Assembly: GCA_964647355.1 (NCBI GenBank) | Contig: CAZYGK010000006.1 | Coordinates: 14,246-78,245, forward strand | Source: SZUA-430 sp964647355 | GTDB lineage: Bacteria > Pseudomonadota > Alphaproteobacteria > Micropepsales > Micropepsaceae | Length of the DNA: 64,000 nucleotides | Direction: 5' to 3' | Shown here: in pieces, positions 17,325-27,291 of the stretch | How positions within the stretch are numbered: the first letter of the stretch is position 1 | Layout: the number at the start of each line of letters is the position of its first letter | The notes under the pieces: generated by a model | The model's database searches: none | Seen by the model: the letters and a program-made list of their open reading frames with translations, nothing else | What the model was told of the DNA's origin: nothing | Position numbers and translations under genes: made by a program

Positions 17325-20300
17325 TTGGTCTTCGTTTCCGCCGGAATAGCACTCTTCTTCTGGACGTCCGGCTTGGGTTCGGGCTGCGGTGCCGCCATCG
17401 GCGCTGCAGCTTGTGGCGTCGGTCCCATTTGGAAGATCCTGCGCAGGAAACCCGGGGCCAGCATCGAAACCGGATTGACCGCAACGCGAAGCTCGTCGAC
17501 CTCGCCTGAAACGCGGTACGTCACGCCGAGAATGCCTTCGCCGTCGCGCGACCCCAAAATGTCGCCGATCAGCGGCACCTCACCGAAGATGCTGTTGAGC
17601 CCGTAGAGGGGTACGATCGTACCGTTGAGGTCTATCTTGTCGGTTTCGCGGTTGATCGTTCCTTGAGCCGACAGGCCGATCGATGGCCCCGCGGCGCGCC
17701 CGCTCGTCAGCGTGATCAAGTCGCCACGCCCTTGGAACACCTGCTCGAACTTCGAAAAGGTAATCCCCTCGCCGCGCATCAGATCGTCCAACCCGGTGAA
17801 CGACCCCGCAGCAAGCAGCCGCGCCAAGAACGGCTGGTTCACGACCTTGAACTTCTCGATCTTCAAAACGCCGTCGTAAGCATTCTGCGCCTTCCCCTTA
17901 CCGGGTCCCGGCACCGGCGACAAGTCGACCGCAAGCGACAGCTCGCCGCCGATCAAGCTGCGGAAACCCGAAACGCCGCGCACCATCCGCCCCGCATCGG
18001 CCGTTTGCAGCTTCAGTTTGCGCGAACCGTCTGCGCCACGCACGAGTTCGCCGCGCACGTTGGCCGCATCCGCAGACGCATCGGCTCTGAATGCCAAGAG
18101 GTTGTCGCCGTCGGACACATACTCGTACTTGACCCCGGTGAACCAGACGTCGCCCCTGAGGTAAGCCAGATCCATATCCGCCTTGACCGTCATCGGACGT
18201 TTCTTGTCGGCCTTCCTGGCGGCTTCGTCGTCTTCCTCCGTCTCGAGAAACCCAGCCGCGTCGATAACCTTTCCCTTGGCGTCGAACACGAAGCCAGCTT
18301 GCTCGTCGTCTCGATAGACCAGCACGAAATCGTTCCGCGGCCCAAGCTGGAGCTTCTTGAAATCCGCCTCGCGAATCTTACCCCTTCCGACTAACATGCG
18401 CCCGACCGCCTTCATGCCGGGCCCGACCGCATCGATATTTCCAATCTCCATCAGTCCGTCGGGCCTAAACACGACATCCGCCTTGAACGTCGCGTTCGCG
18501 TCCTCGGGCTTCGCCCAGCCGAGTTCGCGTGCCACCAGCCGGGCACTCGTCAGATTGGCATCCACCTTTGCCTTCTGGAATTTCCCGCCGCGCCCGGTGA
18601 ACGCAGCAACGACCGTGGTCTTCCCTTCGACATACCGTCCGATGTCGATGCCCAGCGCCGCGCGATGCGCCGTATTCAGCGTCCCGGTCACATCGAGGCG
18701 CGTGCCGATAGCGGCCGTACCCGTAAAATCCTCGGTCCACGTAAAGCCCATCGGCGCCGTATTCACCTGCACCGCGCCGTGCGCCTTGAAGCCCTTGGTG
18801 TTCAGCTTGATATTGAAGACGCCGCCCGTCAGCCGCAGATGCTCGTTGATCGGCAGCTTCACGTCTTTGAATTGACCGTCGACATCGATGGTCACATCGT
18901 CGGCCTTCAAGTCCCTCAGCATCGGAATGCCGAACGTAAACGAGGCATTCGCCGAACCGCCCGACTCTGCGACCTTGATGCCGTACCGGGAGGGATAGCC
19001 GAGCCTCGGCCGGTCGAGAAGCTCCAACAAGTCACGCGTCGGACCCGTAACATTTCCGGTGATCGTCCCGACCGTCCCGCGCTGATGGAGCGTCGGAATG
19101 ACGAACGACCCGCCTCCTATGGTGAGCCTCCCAATGGTGCCGCTGGTCAGATCTACTTTGAACGTGTCGCCCTGCGCCGTCGCGGTGCCCTTCACGTTCG
19201 TCATATCGGGCAAACCGTCGAGATAGGTGAACCGCATCCGCTCCATGTTGAGCACGATGGTCATCATCTCGTCGGGAATCTTGCCGCCGACGATCGCACC
19301 CGGCGCAATGTTCACGGCGACGGTACCGTTGGGAACGACCCCTTCGTGCGCGTTGGCGATCAACCACTCGCGCGCCCCCGGCGCGGCACCCGCCGGCCAC
19401 AAACGCTTCATGTTCGCGACCGTCATGTTCCTGAACCCGCCGTTCAAGATCACGCCGGTCGATACGGGATGATCCTGCATCGATCCCGTCAATGTCAGAT
19501 CGAAGTCGCCCTTCGAGGCATGAATTTCCTCGATCGTCAGATGCTCGCGCGGCGCATCGAAAGCCGCCCTGAGCTTCATCGTCTCCAGCGCAAGACCGCC
19601 CTCGAAAACATTCGGCGCGTCGATGAAGATGTTCTCGGCCGTCCAGTCGGCGGTCAGCGTCTGCAAGGCCCCGTCGGCGGCGAACGCAAACGCACCGTCA
19701 CCGGTGACCTTCCCGCGGATCGTTTTTCCGACCCACGTCATTTCCTCGATCGAATACCGCTCGGAGGGAAAATCCATCTCGACGGTCAACGCGGCACTCT
19801 TCAGATGAATGGGCTCGGGCTTCAGCGCCGGAAGCTTGAGCGAACCGGTTCCCGCATTGAGCCAAAGCTTGCAGCGCCCCATCTGCCCGGAAATCGCCAG
19901 GTCGCACGTGGCGTTGCCGTGCACGGGGATATTGAAGCCCTGCAAAGCCTTGAGCCCGCTGCCGCTTGCCGCCAATACGCTGAGGCGCACCGGCTTGAAG
20001 GCCGCCTCCAGCGATACGCTCTGGGCGCCCTTCTGGTACCGTGCCGCAGCGGTAAACAACCACGTGGACTTGTCCTGTAGCCGGACCGGCGCATTCACCG
20101 TCACCACGACGCCGCCGGGCTTTCGATCGAAGACCAACGACGCCTTCTCCGCCGTCCAATACGACTTCGTCTCCTCGTCGAACAGTTTGAGCTTGGCGTT
20201 CACGATCGCGATGCGCGTGAGGTAGCGCGATAGCTTGTCTTCCGCCTTCGGATTGAGCATCGCATCGAGCACGGCCTTCGTGACCCCGGAGGATGCCCCG

Positions 20301-20749
20301 TCCTCCTTGGCCTCCGGCGGCGTATCGCCAACTTGGAGACCCAACTGAACGCCGCCATCCTTGCGCCGCACCACCAGCGCGCTCGCGCCCGAAACTTCGA
20401 CACTAATAGGTGCGAAGTCGCCGTTCATCAGCGCGGGCCCGGACAGGGCAACATTTGCCTTCGGGACGCGCGCGATCACGGTACCGCTGACGTCGGTCGC
20501 CTGGACGTTCTCGAAACGGAAATGGGCGACCTTTTGATCCTCGGTGAATTCGACGACACCGTCGCCAAGATCCACCTGTACGCCCTTGAGACTTGAGTTG
20601 ATCGCCGCCTCGATACGCGGCACCAGGAAGGAGAGCGGCACGCGGCCGCCGCTCATCAGCTGCCAGACGAACAGGCCGGCCGCGAGTACGACGACGCCCA
20701 ACACGGCAGCGCCAATCCCCAACGCGATCTTTGCCGGACGACTGATCAA
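17321..20749 (-). CDS. YhdP/AsmA-like envelope protein
   Basis: 1142 residues. One N-terminal membrane anchor (about residues 7-29), then a very long repetitive beta-rich body of the DUF3971/AsmA-like type and a C-terminal AsmA_2-like region (…LTSGRAAGPSIGLSAQGTINRETDKIDLNGTIVPLYGLNS…). The tail is Pro/Lys-rich. The family (YhdP, TamB, AsmA) is thought to form bridges for lipid transport to the outer membrane; this role is inferred by homology. The start appears to be TTG 20749 with GAGGGTG just upstream. It is divergent from bcp. Confidence 0.85.
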   Translation of the reverse strand: MISRPAKIALGIGAAVLGVVVLAAGLFVWQLMSGGRVPLSFLVPRIEAAINSSLKGVQVDLGDGVVEFTEDQKVAHFRFENVQATDVSGTVIARVPKANVALSGPALMNGDFAPISVEVSGASALVVRRKDGGVQLGLQVGDTPPEAKEDGASSGVTKAVLDAMLNPKAEDKLSRYLTRIAIVNAKLKLFDEETKSYWTAEKASLVFDRKPGGVVVTVNAPVRLQDKSTWLFTAAARYQKGAQSVSLEAAFKPVRLSVLAASGSGLKALQGFNIPVHGNATCDLAISGQMGRCKLWLNAGTGSLKLPALKPEPIHLKSAALTVEMDFPSERYSIEEMTWVGKTIRGKVTGDGAFAFAADGALQTLTADWTAENIFIDAPNVFEGGLALETMKLRAAFDAPREHLTIEEIHASKGDFDLTLTGSMQDHPVSTGVILNGGFRNMTVANMKRLWPAGAAPGAREWLIANAHEGVVPNGTVAVNIAPGAIVGGKIPDEMMTIVLNMERMRFTYLDGLPDMTNVKGTATAQGDTFKVDLTSGTIGRLTIGGGSFVIPTLHQRGTVGTITGNVTGPTRDLLELLDRPRLGYPSRYGIKVAESGGSANASFTFGIPMLRDLKADDVTIDVDGQFKDVKLPINEHLRLTGGVFNIKLNTKGFKAHGAVQVNTAPMGFTWTEDFTGTAAIGTRLDVTGTLNTAHRAALGIDIGRYVEGKTTVVAAFTGRGGKFQKAKVDANLTSARLVARELGWAKPEDANATFKADVVFRPDGLMEIGNIDAVGPGMKAVGRMLVGRGKIREADFKKLQLGPRNDFVLVYRDDEQAGFVFDAKGKVIDAAGFLETEEDDEAARKADKKRPMTVKADMDLAYLRGDVWFTGVKYEYVSDGDNLLAFRADASADAANVRGELVRGADGSRKLKLQTADAGRMVRGVSGFRSLIGGELSLAVDLSPVPGPGKGKAQNAYDGVLKIEKFKVVNQPFLARLLAAGSFTGLDDLMRGEGITFSKFEQVFQGRGDLITLTSGRAAGPSIGLSAQGTINRETDKIDLNGTIVPLYGLNSIFGEVPLIGDILGSRDGEGILGVTYRVSGEVDELRVAVNPVSMLAPGFLRRIFQMGPTPQAAAPMAAPQPEPKPDVQKKSAIPAETKTN

Positions 20750-20908
20750 ACGAACACCCTCAACGGCACGCAGGCAAACTTACCCGCGCGGCCCAGAACG
20801 CCAAGCTAACACGCTCAAGCCGGACGCATACCTGACAAAGCCCCGGATGTCTTGGTTCTCGCACCGAAAACTGCTTCAAAACCCACCTGCAACGAAAGGA
20901 GCGAACAA

Positions 20909-21379
20909 ATGGCCAAACCACTCGCGGAAGGAGATAAGGCACCGGCCTTTTCGCTAGATGCGGACGGCGCCCAAAAGGTGTCCCTCAAAGACCTCGCCGG
21001 CAAACCCGCCGTTCTGTATTTTTACCCTAAAGACGACACCCCCGGCTGCACCAAAGAAGCCATCGACTTCACGGCCGCCGCTGCCGCTTTCAAGCGGCTC
21101 GGCGCCACCATCGTTGGGGTTTCCAAGGACAGCGTGGCCGCCCACGACCGCTTCAAGAAGAAGCACAAACTCTCCGTCGTTCTGGCCTCCGACCCCGACG
21201 GCAAAGTCATAGAATCATACGGCGCCTGGGTGGAAAAAAGCATGTACGGGCGCACCTACATGGGCATCGAGCGCTCCACGTTCTTGATCGACGGCAAGGG
21301 CCGACTGGCCAAAATCTGGCGAAAAGTGAGAGTTCCGGGCCACGTGGAAGAGGTTTTGGCCGCCGCCAAGGAGCTATGA
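20909..21379 (+). CDS. bcp: Bcp-type thioredoxin-dependent peroxiredoxin
   Basis: 156 residues, reduces peroxides using thioredoxin. The peroxidatic cysteine is in DDTPGCTKEAIDF (Cys47). No cysteine is seen five residues later, so the classical atypical 2-Cys resolving residue is missing (Ala/Thr region), and it may work as a 1-Cys enzyme. ATG 20909 has AAAGGAG 6 bases upstream; an open extension to 20852 is not needed. Confidence 0.93.
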   Translation: MAKPLAEGDKAPAFSLDADGAQKVSLKDLAGKPAVLYFYPKDDTPGCTKEAIDFTAAAAAFKRLGATIVGVSKDSVAAHDRFKKKHKLSVVLASDPDGKVIESYGAWVEKSMYGRTYMGIERSTFLIDGKGRLAKIWRKVRVPGHVEEVLAAAKEL

Positions 21380-21547
21380 GTGAATTCCTAAAAAAGATGT
21401 AAGGAATCCGCGATTTCTACAGCTTGGCGAAAAGCTTCAAATCCGTAACAATTCACAGGCTTCCCCAGTGGGCCGGGGGATGAGGTGCCGCCGGGGTTAG
21501 CCCGGAGGTCGGCATCGTCCGGCGTTGCATTTAGTTGAGGTTGTCGG

Positions 21548-22912
21548 ATGTCCCGTTTCGCGGCGCTTTCGCATCGGCTGTTCCCCCACCGCCAGTTCTA
21601 CCTTCGCAGCCGCGGATCGGTGCAGTTCTTCGAGTTCACGCCTACATTCCAAATGACCGTTGCCGGTGCGACGCTCTTCATTCTGGGTTGGGTCGCCTAC
21701 GCGTCGGTGGTCGTGATCTTCAAAGAGCAGATCATCACCGCAAAGGACCAACGCTACGCCAGCATGCAGGCCGCCTACGAAGGCCGCGTGTCGCAAATGC
21801 AGCTCGCCTACGACGAATTGAACGGGCTCCTGGTGCTCGCCGAAGAACGTTTTCAAAACGCAACGCGCGACCTGGAATCGAAGCACCGCCAACTGACCGC
21901 CCTGCTCATGCAGAAGCAGGCGATGGACAAGAGCATCAAGAACGTCCGCCGCCAGGTCGCCGATATGGGCCAGTATATGGGCCCCAGCTACACCCGGCCC
22001 GAAAGCCCGGACGGCGCCAATACGCTCGTCGTTCAGATGGCTGAAGCCGAGCCCGCTATCCGTCAAGGCCGCGGCCAGGACACGATCGCCGACTCAACCT
22101 TCGCCAAGGTCATCGTCTCCGTGCAGCAACCGGCAGGCGGCGGAATTCCGGGCAAGAACCCGATCGGCAAGAACTACGTCGTCCAGCGGATCGCAGCGCT
22201 CGAAGACCGGCTGAACACGGTCAAGAAGCAGCAACTTTCGCTGCTGGGCGAACTGCGCGACTCCGCCAGCGGCCAAATCGACCGCTACGAGCGCATCGTC
22301 CAGATGACCGGCCTCAACGTCGATCAGGTCGCTCAGCAGATCGGCGCGCGCCCCTACACCGGCCGCGGCGGCCCGTTGATCGCCGAGGTCCGAGCGGCGC
22401 AGATCGATGGCGTGACCGACGAATTCGACCGGCAGTTTGCCGATATTGCAGAATCCTACGGACGCCTTGACGCGCTCACGATCGCCGTCGCGCGCTTGCC
22501 GCTGGTGACCCCGGTCAATCACGGCTTCTACCGCTCGACCAGCGGCTTCGGCTATCGTGTCGACCCCTTCACCGGCCGGGTCGCCTTCCACTCGGGCGCC
22601 GACATGGCCGGCGAGTTTGGCACCCCAATCCTGGCAGGCGCGGCAGGCCGCGTCATCGCCGCAGAACGGCGCGGCCCCTATGGCCTGATGGTTGAGATCG
22701 ACCACGGCCGCGGGATTCGTACCCGATATGGCCACCTTCAAAACGCCTTCGTGAAGGCAGGAGATCAGGTGGCTTTTCGTCAGAAAATAGCTACGATGGG
22801 CTCCAGCGGGCGGAGCACCGGACCACATCTCCACTACGAGATTTGGTTCAACGATGTTGTCCGCGATCCGACCAAGTTCTTCGATGCGGGGCGAAATGTT
22901 TTCAAAGGGTAG
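21548..22912 (+). CDS. LmdC-like M23 endopeptidase with coiled coil
   Basis: 454 residues. Short cytoplasmic N-terminus, one membrane segment (about residues 37-58), a long coiled coil (about 65-260), then an LytM/M23 domain. Zinc ligands are visible in HSGADMAG and GPHLHYEIW, so it should be active. It overlaps the bactofilin gene by 17 bp. The same pair exists in Hyphomonas and Rhodomicrobium, where LmdC and the bactofilin BacA together shape the cell; by analogy this enzyme probably cuts peptidoglycan crosslinks at bactofilin-marked sites (inference). Confidence 0.9.
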   Translation: MSRFAALSHRLFPHRQFYLRSRGSVQFFEFTPTFQMTVAGATLFILGWVAYASVVVIFKEQIITAKDQRYASMQAAYEGRVSQMQLAYDELNGLLVLAEERFQNATRDLESKHRQLTALLMQKQAMDKSIKNVRRQVADMGQYMGPSYTRPESPDGANTLVVQMAEAEPAIRQGRGQDTIADSTFAKVIVSVQQPAGGGIPGKNPIGKNYVVQRIAALEDRLNTVKKQQLSLLGELRDSASGQIDRYERIVQMTGLNVDQVAQQIGARPYTGRGGPLIAEVRAAQIDGVTDEFDRQFADIAESYGRLDALTIAVARLPLVTPVNHGFYRSTSGFGYRVDPFTGRVAFHSGADMAGEFGTPILAGAAGRVIAAERRGPYGLMVEIDHGRGIRTRYGHLQNAFVKAGDQVAFRQKIATMGSSGRSTGPHLHYEIWFNDVVRDPTKFFDAGRNVFKG

Positions 22913-23471
22913 CAACAAGGGCGGATCAGCGCCCACGGATCATCTTCCGGTTCCATCTTCGCGCAAGACCATGGGAAGGGCTGCGCCGTCCATTATTTCC
23001 AATGACTTAGTGGTCATCGGAACGCTCACCTCGACGGGCGACATTCAGATCGACGGGCGCGTCGACGGCGACATCCGCTCGGGCTCGGTCACCATCGGCG
23101 AGAAGGCGAACTTCGAAGGCGAGATCGTCGCTGAGGAGTGCACGATCCGCGGCCGCGTCCAAGGCACCGTTCGCGCCCGCAAGGTCCACCTGTCCGGAAC
23201 GTGTCACATGGAAGGCACGATCCTACACGAATCGCTGGCAGTCGAGATCGGCGCCTTCTTCGAAGGCAATTGCCGCCACTGCGCAGATCCGCTCGCGGAA
23301 GTTGCCGGCAAACCGGAGCCACGCGCCTCGTTCGAACCGAAGCGCGACCTGGGCGGTCAAGCCCAAGCCCCGGCTCAACCGCAACCTGCGGCGGGCATCT
23401 TCGGCCGTCCGGGCGTGACCCGCACGACCAGCACCGGCAGCCTGCTCGGCGCGATCAAATCCGGCCAATAA
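22896..23471 (+). CDS. bacA: Bactofilin
   Basis: 191 residues from ATG 22896. The bactofilin beta-helix covers about residues 35-135 (SIISNDLVVIGTLTSTGDIQIDGRV in part, …GSVTIGEKANFEGEIVAEECTIRGRVQG…), followed by a flexible Pro/Gln/Ala-rich tail. It polymerises without nucleotides into membrane-associated filaments. It overlaps the M23 gene upstream and converges on prfB 13 bp away, so it is the last gene of its unit. Confidence 0.92.
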   Translation: MFSKGSNKGGSAPTDHLPVPSSRKTMGRAAPSIISNDLVVIGTLTSTGDIQIDGRVDGDIRSGSVTIGEKANFEGEIVAEECTIRGRVQGTVRARKVHLSGTCHMEGTILHESLAVEIGAFFEGNCRHCADPLAEVAGKPEPRASFEPKRDLGGQAQAPAQPQPAAGIFGRPGVTRTTSTGSLLGAIKSGQ

Positions 23472-23483
23472 GCCGGCCAAGCT

Positions 23484-24618
23484 CTATTCCAGATCCTCGA
23501 CAGGCGGCGCATCGGCGCCGCCTTTTAAGCGTTGGGCCAGCGAAGCCTGCATAAACGGGTCGAGCTCACCGTCGAGCACGTCCTGCGGACTGTAGCTCTG
23601 CGCACCCGTACGCAGGTCCTTCACCAATTGGTACGGCTGCAGGACGTACGAGCGAATCTGGTGTCCCCAGCCGATGTCCGTCTTCGCGGCATTCTGCGCG
23701 TTCGCAACTGCCTCGCGCTTCTCAAGCTCAAGTTCGTAAAGACGCGACCGCAGCATTCCGAACGCTGTCGCGCGGTTTTTGTGCTGCGAGCGGTCGTTCT
23801 GACACGAGACCACGATTCCCGTCGGCATGTGCGTGATGCGGATCGCGCTTTCCGTCTTGTTCACGTGCTGGCCGCCCGCGCCGCTCGCCCGATAGGTGTC
23901 GATCCGCAGGTCCTTTTCGGCGATATCGATCTCGATCGTGTCGTCGACCACCGGATAGACCCAAACGCTGGCAAAGCTCGTGTGCCGCCGCGCGTTCGAG
24001 TCGAACGGAGAAATGCGAACAAGCCGGTGGACGCCCGACTCCGTCTTCGCCCAGCCAAAGGCGTTCTCTCCCTTGATAAGCAGCGTCGCCGACTTGATCC
24101 CGGCCTCTTCGCCCGCGCTCTCTTCTATGAAATCGACTTTGAAGCCGTGCCGCTCCGCCCACCGCGAATACATGCGCAACAGCATCGACGCCCAATCCTG
24201 GCTCTCCGTGCCGCCGGCGCCAGCATGGATTTCGAGATAGCAGTCGTTGCCGTCCGCCTCGCCCGAAAATAGAGACTGCATCTCCATTTCGGCCGCTCGC
24301 GCCGCAAGCGCCTTAAGAGCGTCCTCGGACTCGCGAACCAGCCCGGCATCGCCTTCGCCCGCGGCGAGTTCGATCATCTCCACCGCGTCGCGAAACGATG
24401 TGTCGAGTCCGGTGTAGTCGCCGAGCGATTTCTCGATCTTGTTGCGCTCCCGCATAAGTTTCTGCGCGTTCGCCGAGTCGTTCCAGAACTTCGGATCTTC
24501 CGCTTTCGCGTTCAACTCATCCAGGCGCCGTCGTGCAGCGTCCGGGTCAAAGATGCCTCCTCAGCAGCGCCAGCGACTGCTGGATCTGCTCGGCGATAGT
24601 CTGCATTTCTGCGCGCAT
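23484..24618 (-). CDS. prfB: Peptide chain release factor 2 (programmed +1 frameshift)
   Basis: Release factor for UGA/UAA stops, 377 residues once the frameshift is applied. The first 23 codons start at ATG 24618 and reach an in-frame TGA at 24549-24547; translation shifts +1 at CTT TGA C and continues with GAC (24548) to the stop at 23484. The SPF tripeptide for stop-codon recognition is in RISPFDSNARRH and the GGQ motif in GAGGQHVNKTESA. It is the last gene of amiC-mrcA-prfB. Without the shift the product would stop after 23 residues, so a coding frame beginning at 24515 is only the 3' part. Confidence 0.93.
24546..24561 (-). promoter_or_regulatory. prfB +1 frameshift site
   Basis: Minus strand AGGAGGCATCTTTGAC: an internal Shine-Dalgarno-like AGGAGG, a 3-base gap and the slippery CTT followed by TGA C. 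This matches the E. coli prfB autoregulatory site in all functional parts. Low RF2 lets the ribosome pause at UGA and slip, restoring RF2 synthesis. Confidence 0.93.
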
Positions 24619-24689
24619 TGACGTTCCATTCAGGCCACGAAAAAGGGCGCGACTTATACCGTCGCGCCCACGCTATCCTCAAGCACGTT

Positions 24690-27155
24690 TCAGTAGAGGC
24701 CCCAGTCGCCGTTGCCCTGGTTTCCAGCCTCGTCGGGCGCATCTGTGTCGCTACCCTCACCCTCGCCGTCCGCGCTATAGCCCGAACCGAACCGGTCGCC
24801 GCGAGCCACGTAACCGCTGCCCGGCTCGGTGCCGGCCTTGAAAGCCTCAAGCACCACGCCCGCACTCGACGGACGCCCGGACTTCAAATCCACGCGCACA
24901 AGACGGATACCCGGCGGAATCCGGAACGGCACAGGCGGTTGCTTACCGACGGCGTCCTTCATGAACTCTCTAAAGATCGGCGCCGCATTCGTGCCACCCG
25001 TCTCACCCTTGCCGAGCGAGGCCGGCTGGTCGAAACCGATATAGATGCCGACCGCGAGGTTCGGCGAGAACCCGACAAACCACGCATCCTTGTAGTCGTT
25101 CGTCGTGCCCGTCTTACCCGCAAGCGGAACGCCCACTTCCTTGACCGTCATAGCCGTCCCGCGCTCAACAACGCCTTCCAGCATGTGAACGATCTGGTAG
25201 GCGGTTCGAGAATCGAGAACCGATTCCGCATCGTTCGCGATCAGCGGCTCCTCCTGATTACCCCAGCCTTCCGCGTTGCAGCCTTCGCAAACGCGTTTGT
25301 CGTGGCGATAGATCGTCTTGCCCGTGCGGTCTTGAATCCGGTCCACGAGCGCGGGGTAGATGCGCTTGCCGCCGTTCACGAACATCGAATAGGCCGTGGT
25401 CATGCGCACAAGCGTCGACTCCGTCGAACCCAGCGCGTTGGCAAGCACCGGCAGCATCTGCTCGGACGTGCCCATCTTGCGCGCGTACTCGACGACCTTC
25501 TCCATCCCGATGTCGGCGGCGATGCGCACGGTCATCAAGTTGCGCGACTTCTCAAGGCCCTGGCGCAACGTCGAGGGACCCGCGAAGTTCTCGTCGTAGT
25601 TATCCGGCCGCCACATCGGCAAGCCCTGACCCTGGCTCGCAACGAACGGCACGTCGAGCACGATGCTGGACGGCGTGTAGCCCATGTCGAGCGCCGCCGC
25701 GTACACCAGCGGCTTGAACGATGACCCAGTCTGCCGCAGCGCCTGCCACGCACGATCGAACTCGCTCGCGTAGTAGCTAAACCCGCCGACCAGCGCGAGC
25801 ACGCGCCCGGTGTGCGGGTCCATGGCAAGCAAGCCGCCGTTGACCTTCGGCACCTGGCGAAGACCGAACACGCCGTTCGTACTGCCGTCGGTCGCCTTGG
25901 GCAGCGCCTCGACGTAGACGACGTCGCCGGGTGTCACGACTTCCGACGCCTTCTTAGGCTCCGCACCCTGCCGCTCGTCGGTGATAAACTTGCGCGCCCA
26001 CTTCATCTCGGCGAGCGGAATCTTGCCCTCGGTCCCATCGGCGAAGCCGATGCGCACCGACTCATTGGCGCCGTAACCGACCACCGCAGCCAAACGCCAT
26101 TCCGTGACGTCGACCAGCACCGGCATGTCGCGCAAGGCTTTTTGCCAATCCGTCGCAAGATCGACGCGCGTGACCGGACCGCGCCAACCGTGCCGGCGGT
26201 CATACCCAACCAGCCCTTTGCGCAGCGCCATCACGCCGAAGCGCTGAAGCTTCGGATCGAACGTCGAGCGAACCGCCAAACCGCCGTCGTAAAGCGACCG
26301 GTCGCCGTAGTTTTGCTGAATCCAACGCCGGATCTCTTCCGCGAAGAACTGTGCTTCCGGTGACTGCGCGCCGGCCGGCCGGAAGTGGGGAACCAGCGGT
26401 TCCGCAACCGCGTTACCCGCGTCTTCGTCGCTGATGAACTGGTTCGTCGCCATACGCTCGATCACCCAATTCCGCCGTCCGACCGCGGCGCTGTGATTGC
26501 GAATGGGATGATAGGTGCTCGGCGCCTTCGGAAGGCCGGCCAAGAAAGCGGTCTCCGCGATCGTCAGCTGATCGAGCGACTTATCGAAATAGTTGTAAGC
26601 CGCCGCCGCAACGCCGTACGAACCCGAACCCAAGAAGATCTCGTTCAGATAAAGCTCAAGGATCTTGTCTTTGCTGTACGCATCCTCGAGGCGGAACGCG
26701 AGCATCCACTCCTTGATCTTGCGTTCAAGCGTGGCCTCGCTCGACAGCAGGAAGTTCTTCGCGACCTGCTGCGTAATCGTCGACGCGCCCTCGGGCCTGC
26801 GGTTCGCGCCCGAAAGATAATTCTGCACGTTGGTGACGACCGCGCGCGTCACGCCGTTCAGGTCGACGCCGGGATGCGAGTAGAAGTCCTTGTCTTCGGC
26901 CGACAGGAACGCGTCGATCACGCGGCGCGGAATAGCGTCGATCGGCACGAACAACCGCCGCTCGCGCGCATACTCGGCTATCAACGCACCGTCGTTCGCA
27001 TAGACGCGCGTGGTGATCGGCGGCTCGTAATTCGCGAGCCTCTTATAGTCGGGAAGATCCTGACTGAGCTTGTACAGGTACAACGCGACCCCGGCCGAAA
27101 CCGAGATCATCAAGACCGCGATGCCGCCCAGCGTGTACGCGATAAAACGATACAT
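24690..27155 (-). CDS. mrcA: Penicillin-binding protein 1A
   Basis: 821 residues, bifunctional peptidoglycan synthase. N-terminal membrane anchor (about residues 7-29). GT51 transglycosylase with the catalytic segment SAEDKDFYSHPGVDLNG and GASTITQQVAKNFL. An OB-like insert follows, then the transpeptidase with GSSFKPLVYAAAL (SxxK) and AGKTGTTNDYKDAW (KTG). The C-terminus is acidic and glycine-rich. It lies between amiC (upstream, 136 bp) and prfB (downstream, 71 bp). Confidence 0.95.
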   Translation of the reverse strand: MYRFIAYTLGGIAVLMISVSAGVALYLYKLSQDLPDYKRLANYEPPITTRVYANDGALIAEYARERRLFVPIDAIPRRVIDAFLSAEDKDFYSHPGVDLNGVTRAVVTNVQNYLSGANRRPEGASTITQQVAKNFLLSSEATLERKIKEWMLAFRLEDAYSKDKILELYLNEIFLGSGSYGVAAAAYNYFDKSLDQLTIAETAFLAGLPKAPSTYHPIRNHSAAVGRRNWVIERMATNQFISDEDAGNAVAEPLVPHFRPAGAQSPEAQFFAEEIRRWIQQNYGDRSLYDGGLAVRSTFDPKLQRFGVMALRKGLVGYDRRHGWRGPVTRVDLATDWQKALRDMPVLVDVTEWRLAAVVGYGANESVRIGFADGTEGKIPLAEMKWARKFITDERQGAEPKKASEVVTPGDVVYVEALPKATDGSTNGVFGLRQVPKVNGGLLAMDPHTGRVLALVGGFSYYASEFDRAWQALRQTGSSFKPLVYAAALDMGYTPSSIVLDVPFVASQGQGLPMWRPDNYDENFAGPSTLRQGLEKSRNLMTVRIAADIGMEKVVEYARKMGTSEQMLPVLANALGSTESTLVRMTTAYSMFVNGGKRIYPALVDRIQDRTGKTIYRHDKRVCEGCNAEGWGNQEEPLIANDAESVLDSRTAYQIVHMLEGVVERGTAMTVKEVGVPLAGKTGTTNDYKDAWFVGFSPNLAVGIYIGFDQPASLGKGETGGTNAAPIFREFMKDAVGKQPPVPFRIPPGIRLVRVDLKSGRPSSAGVVLEAFKAGTEPGSGYVARGDRFGSGYSADGEGEGSDTDAPDEAGNQGNGDWGLY

Positions 27156-27237
27156 GTGTCGAATGATCCCGCGCTCAATTGGCGCTTTGGTTCGTTATAC
27201 CACGCCCTAACGGACCGCCACGTGAAAAATCCCGAAG

Positions 27238-27259
27238 AATGCGCAGACTTCTGCGCATT
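27238..27259. terminator. Possible hairpin terminator or attenuator between amiC and mrcA
   Basis: AATGCGCAG-ACTT-CTGCGCATT, a perfect 9-bp stem with a 4-base loop. A short T run follows on the plus strand; on the minus strand, where amiC and mrcA lie, the next bases are CTTCGGGATTTTT, so the T tract is delayed. It may reduce read-through from amiC into mrcA. Confidence 0.35.
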
Positions 27260-27291
27260 TTGTCACAATTCGCGAGCATAGTTCGACCCAC

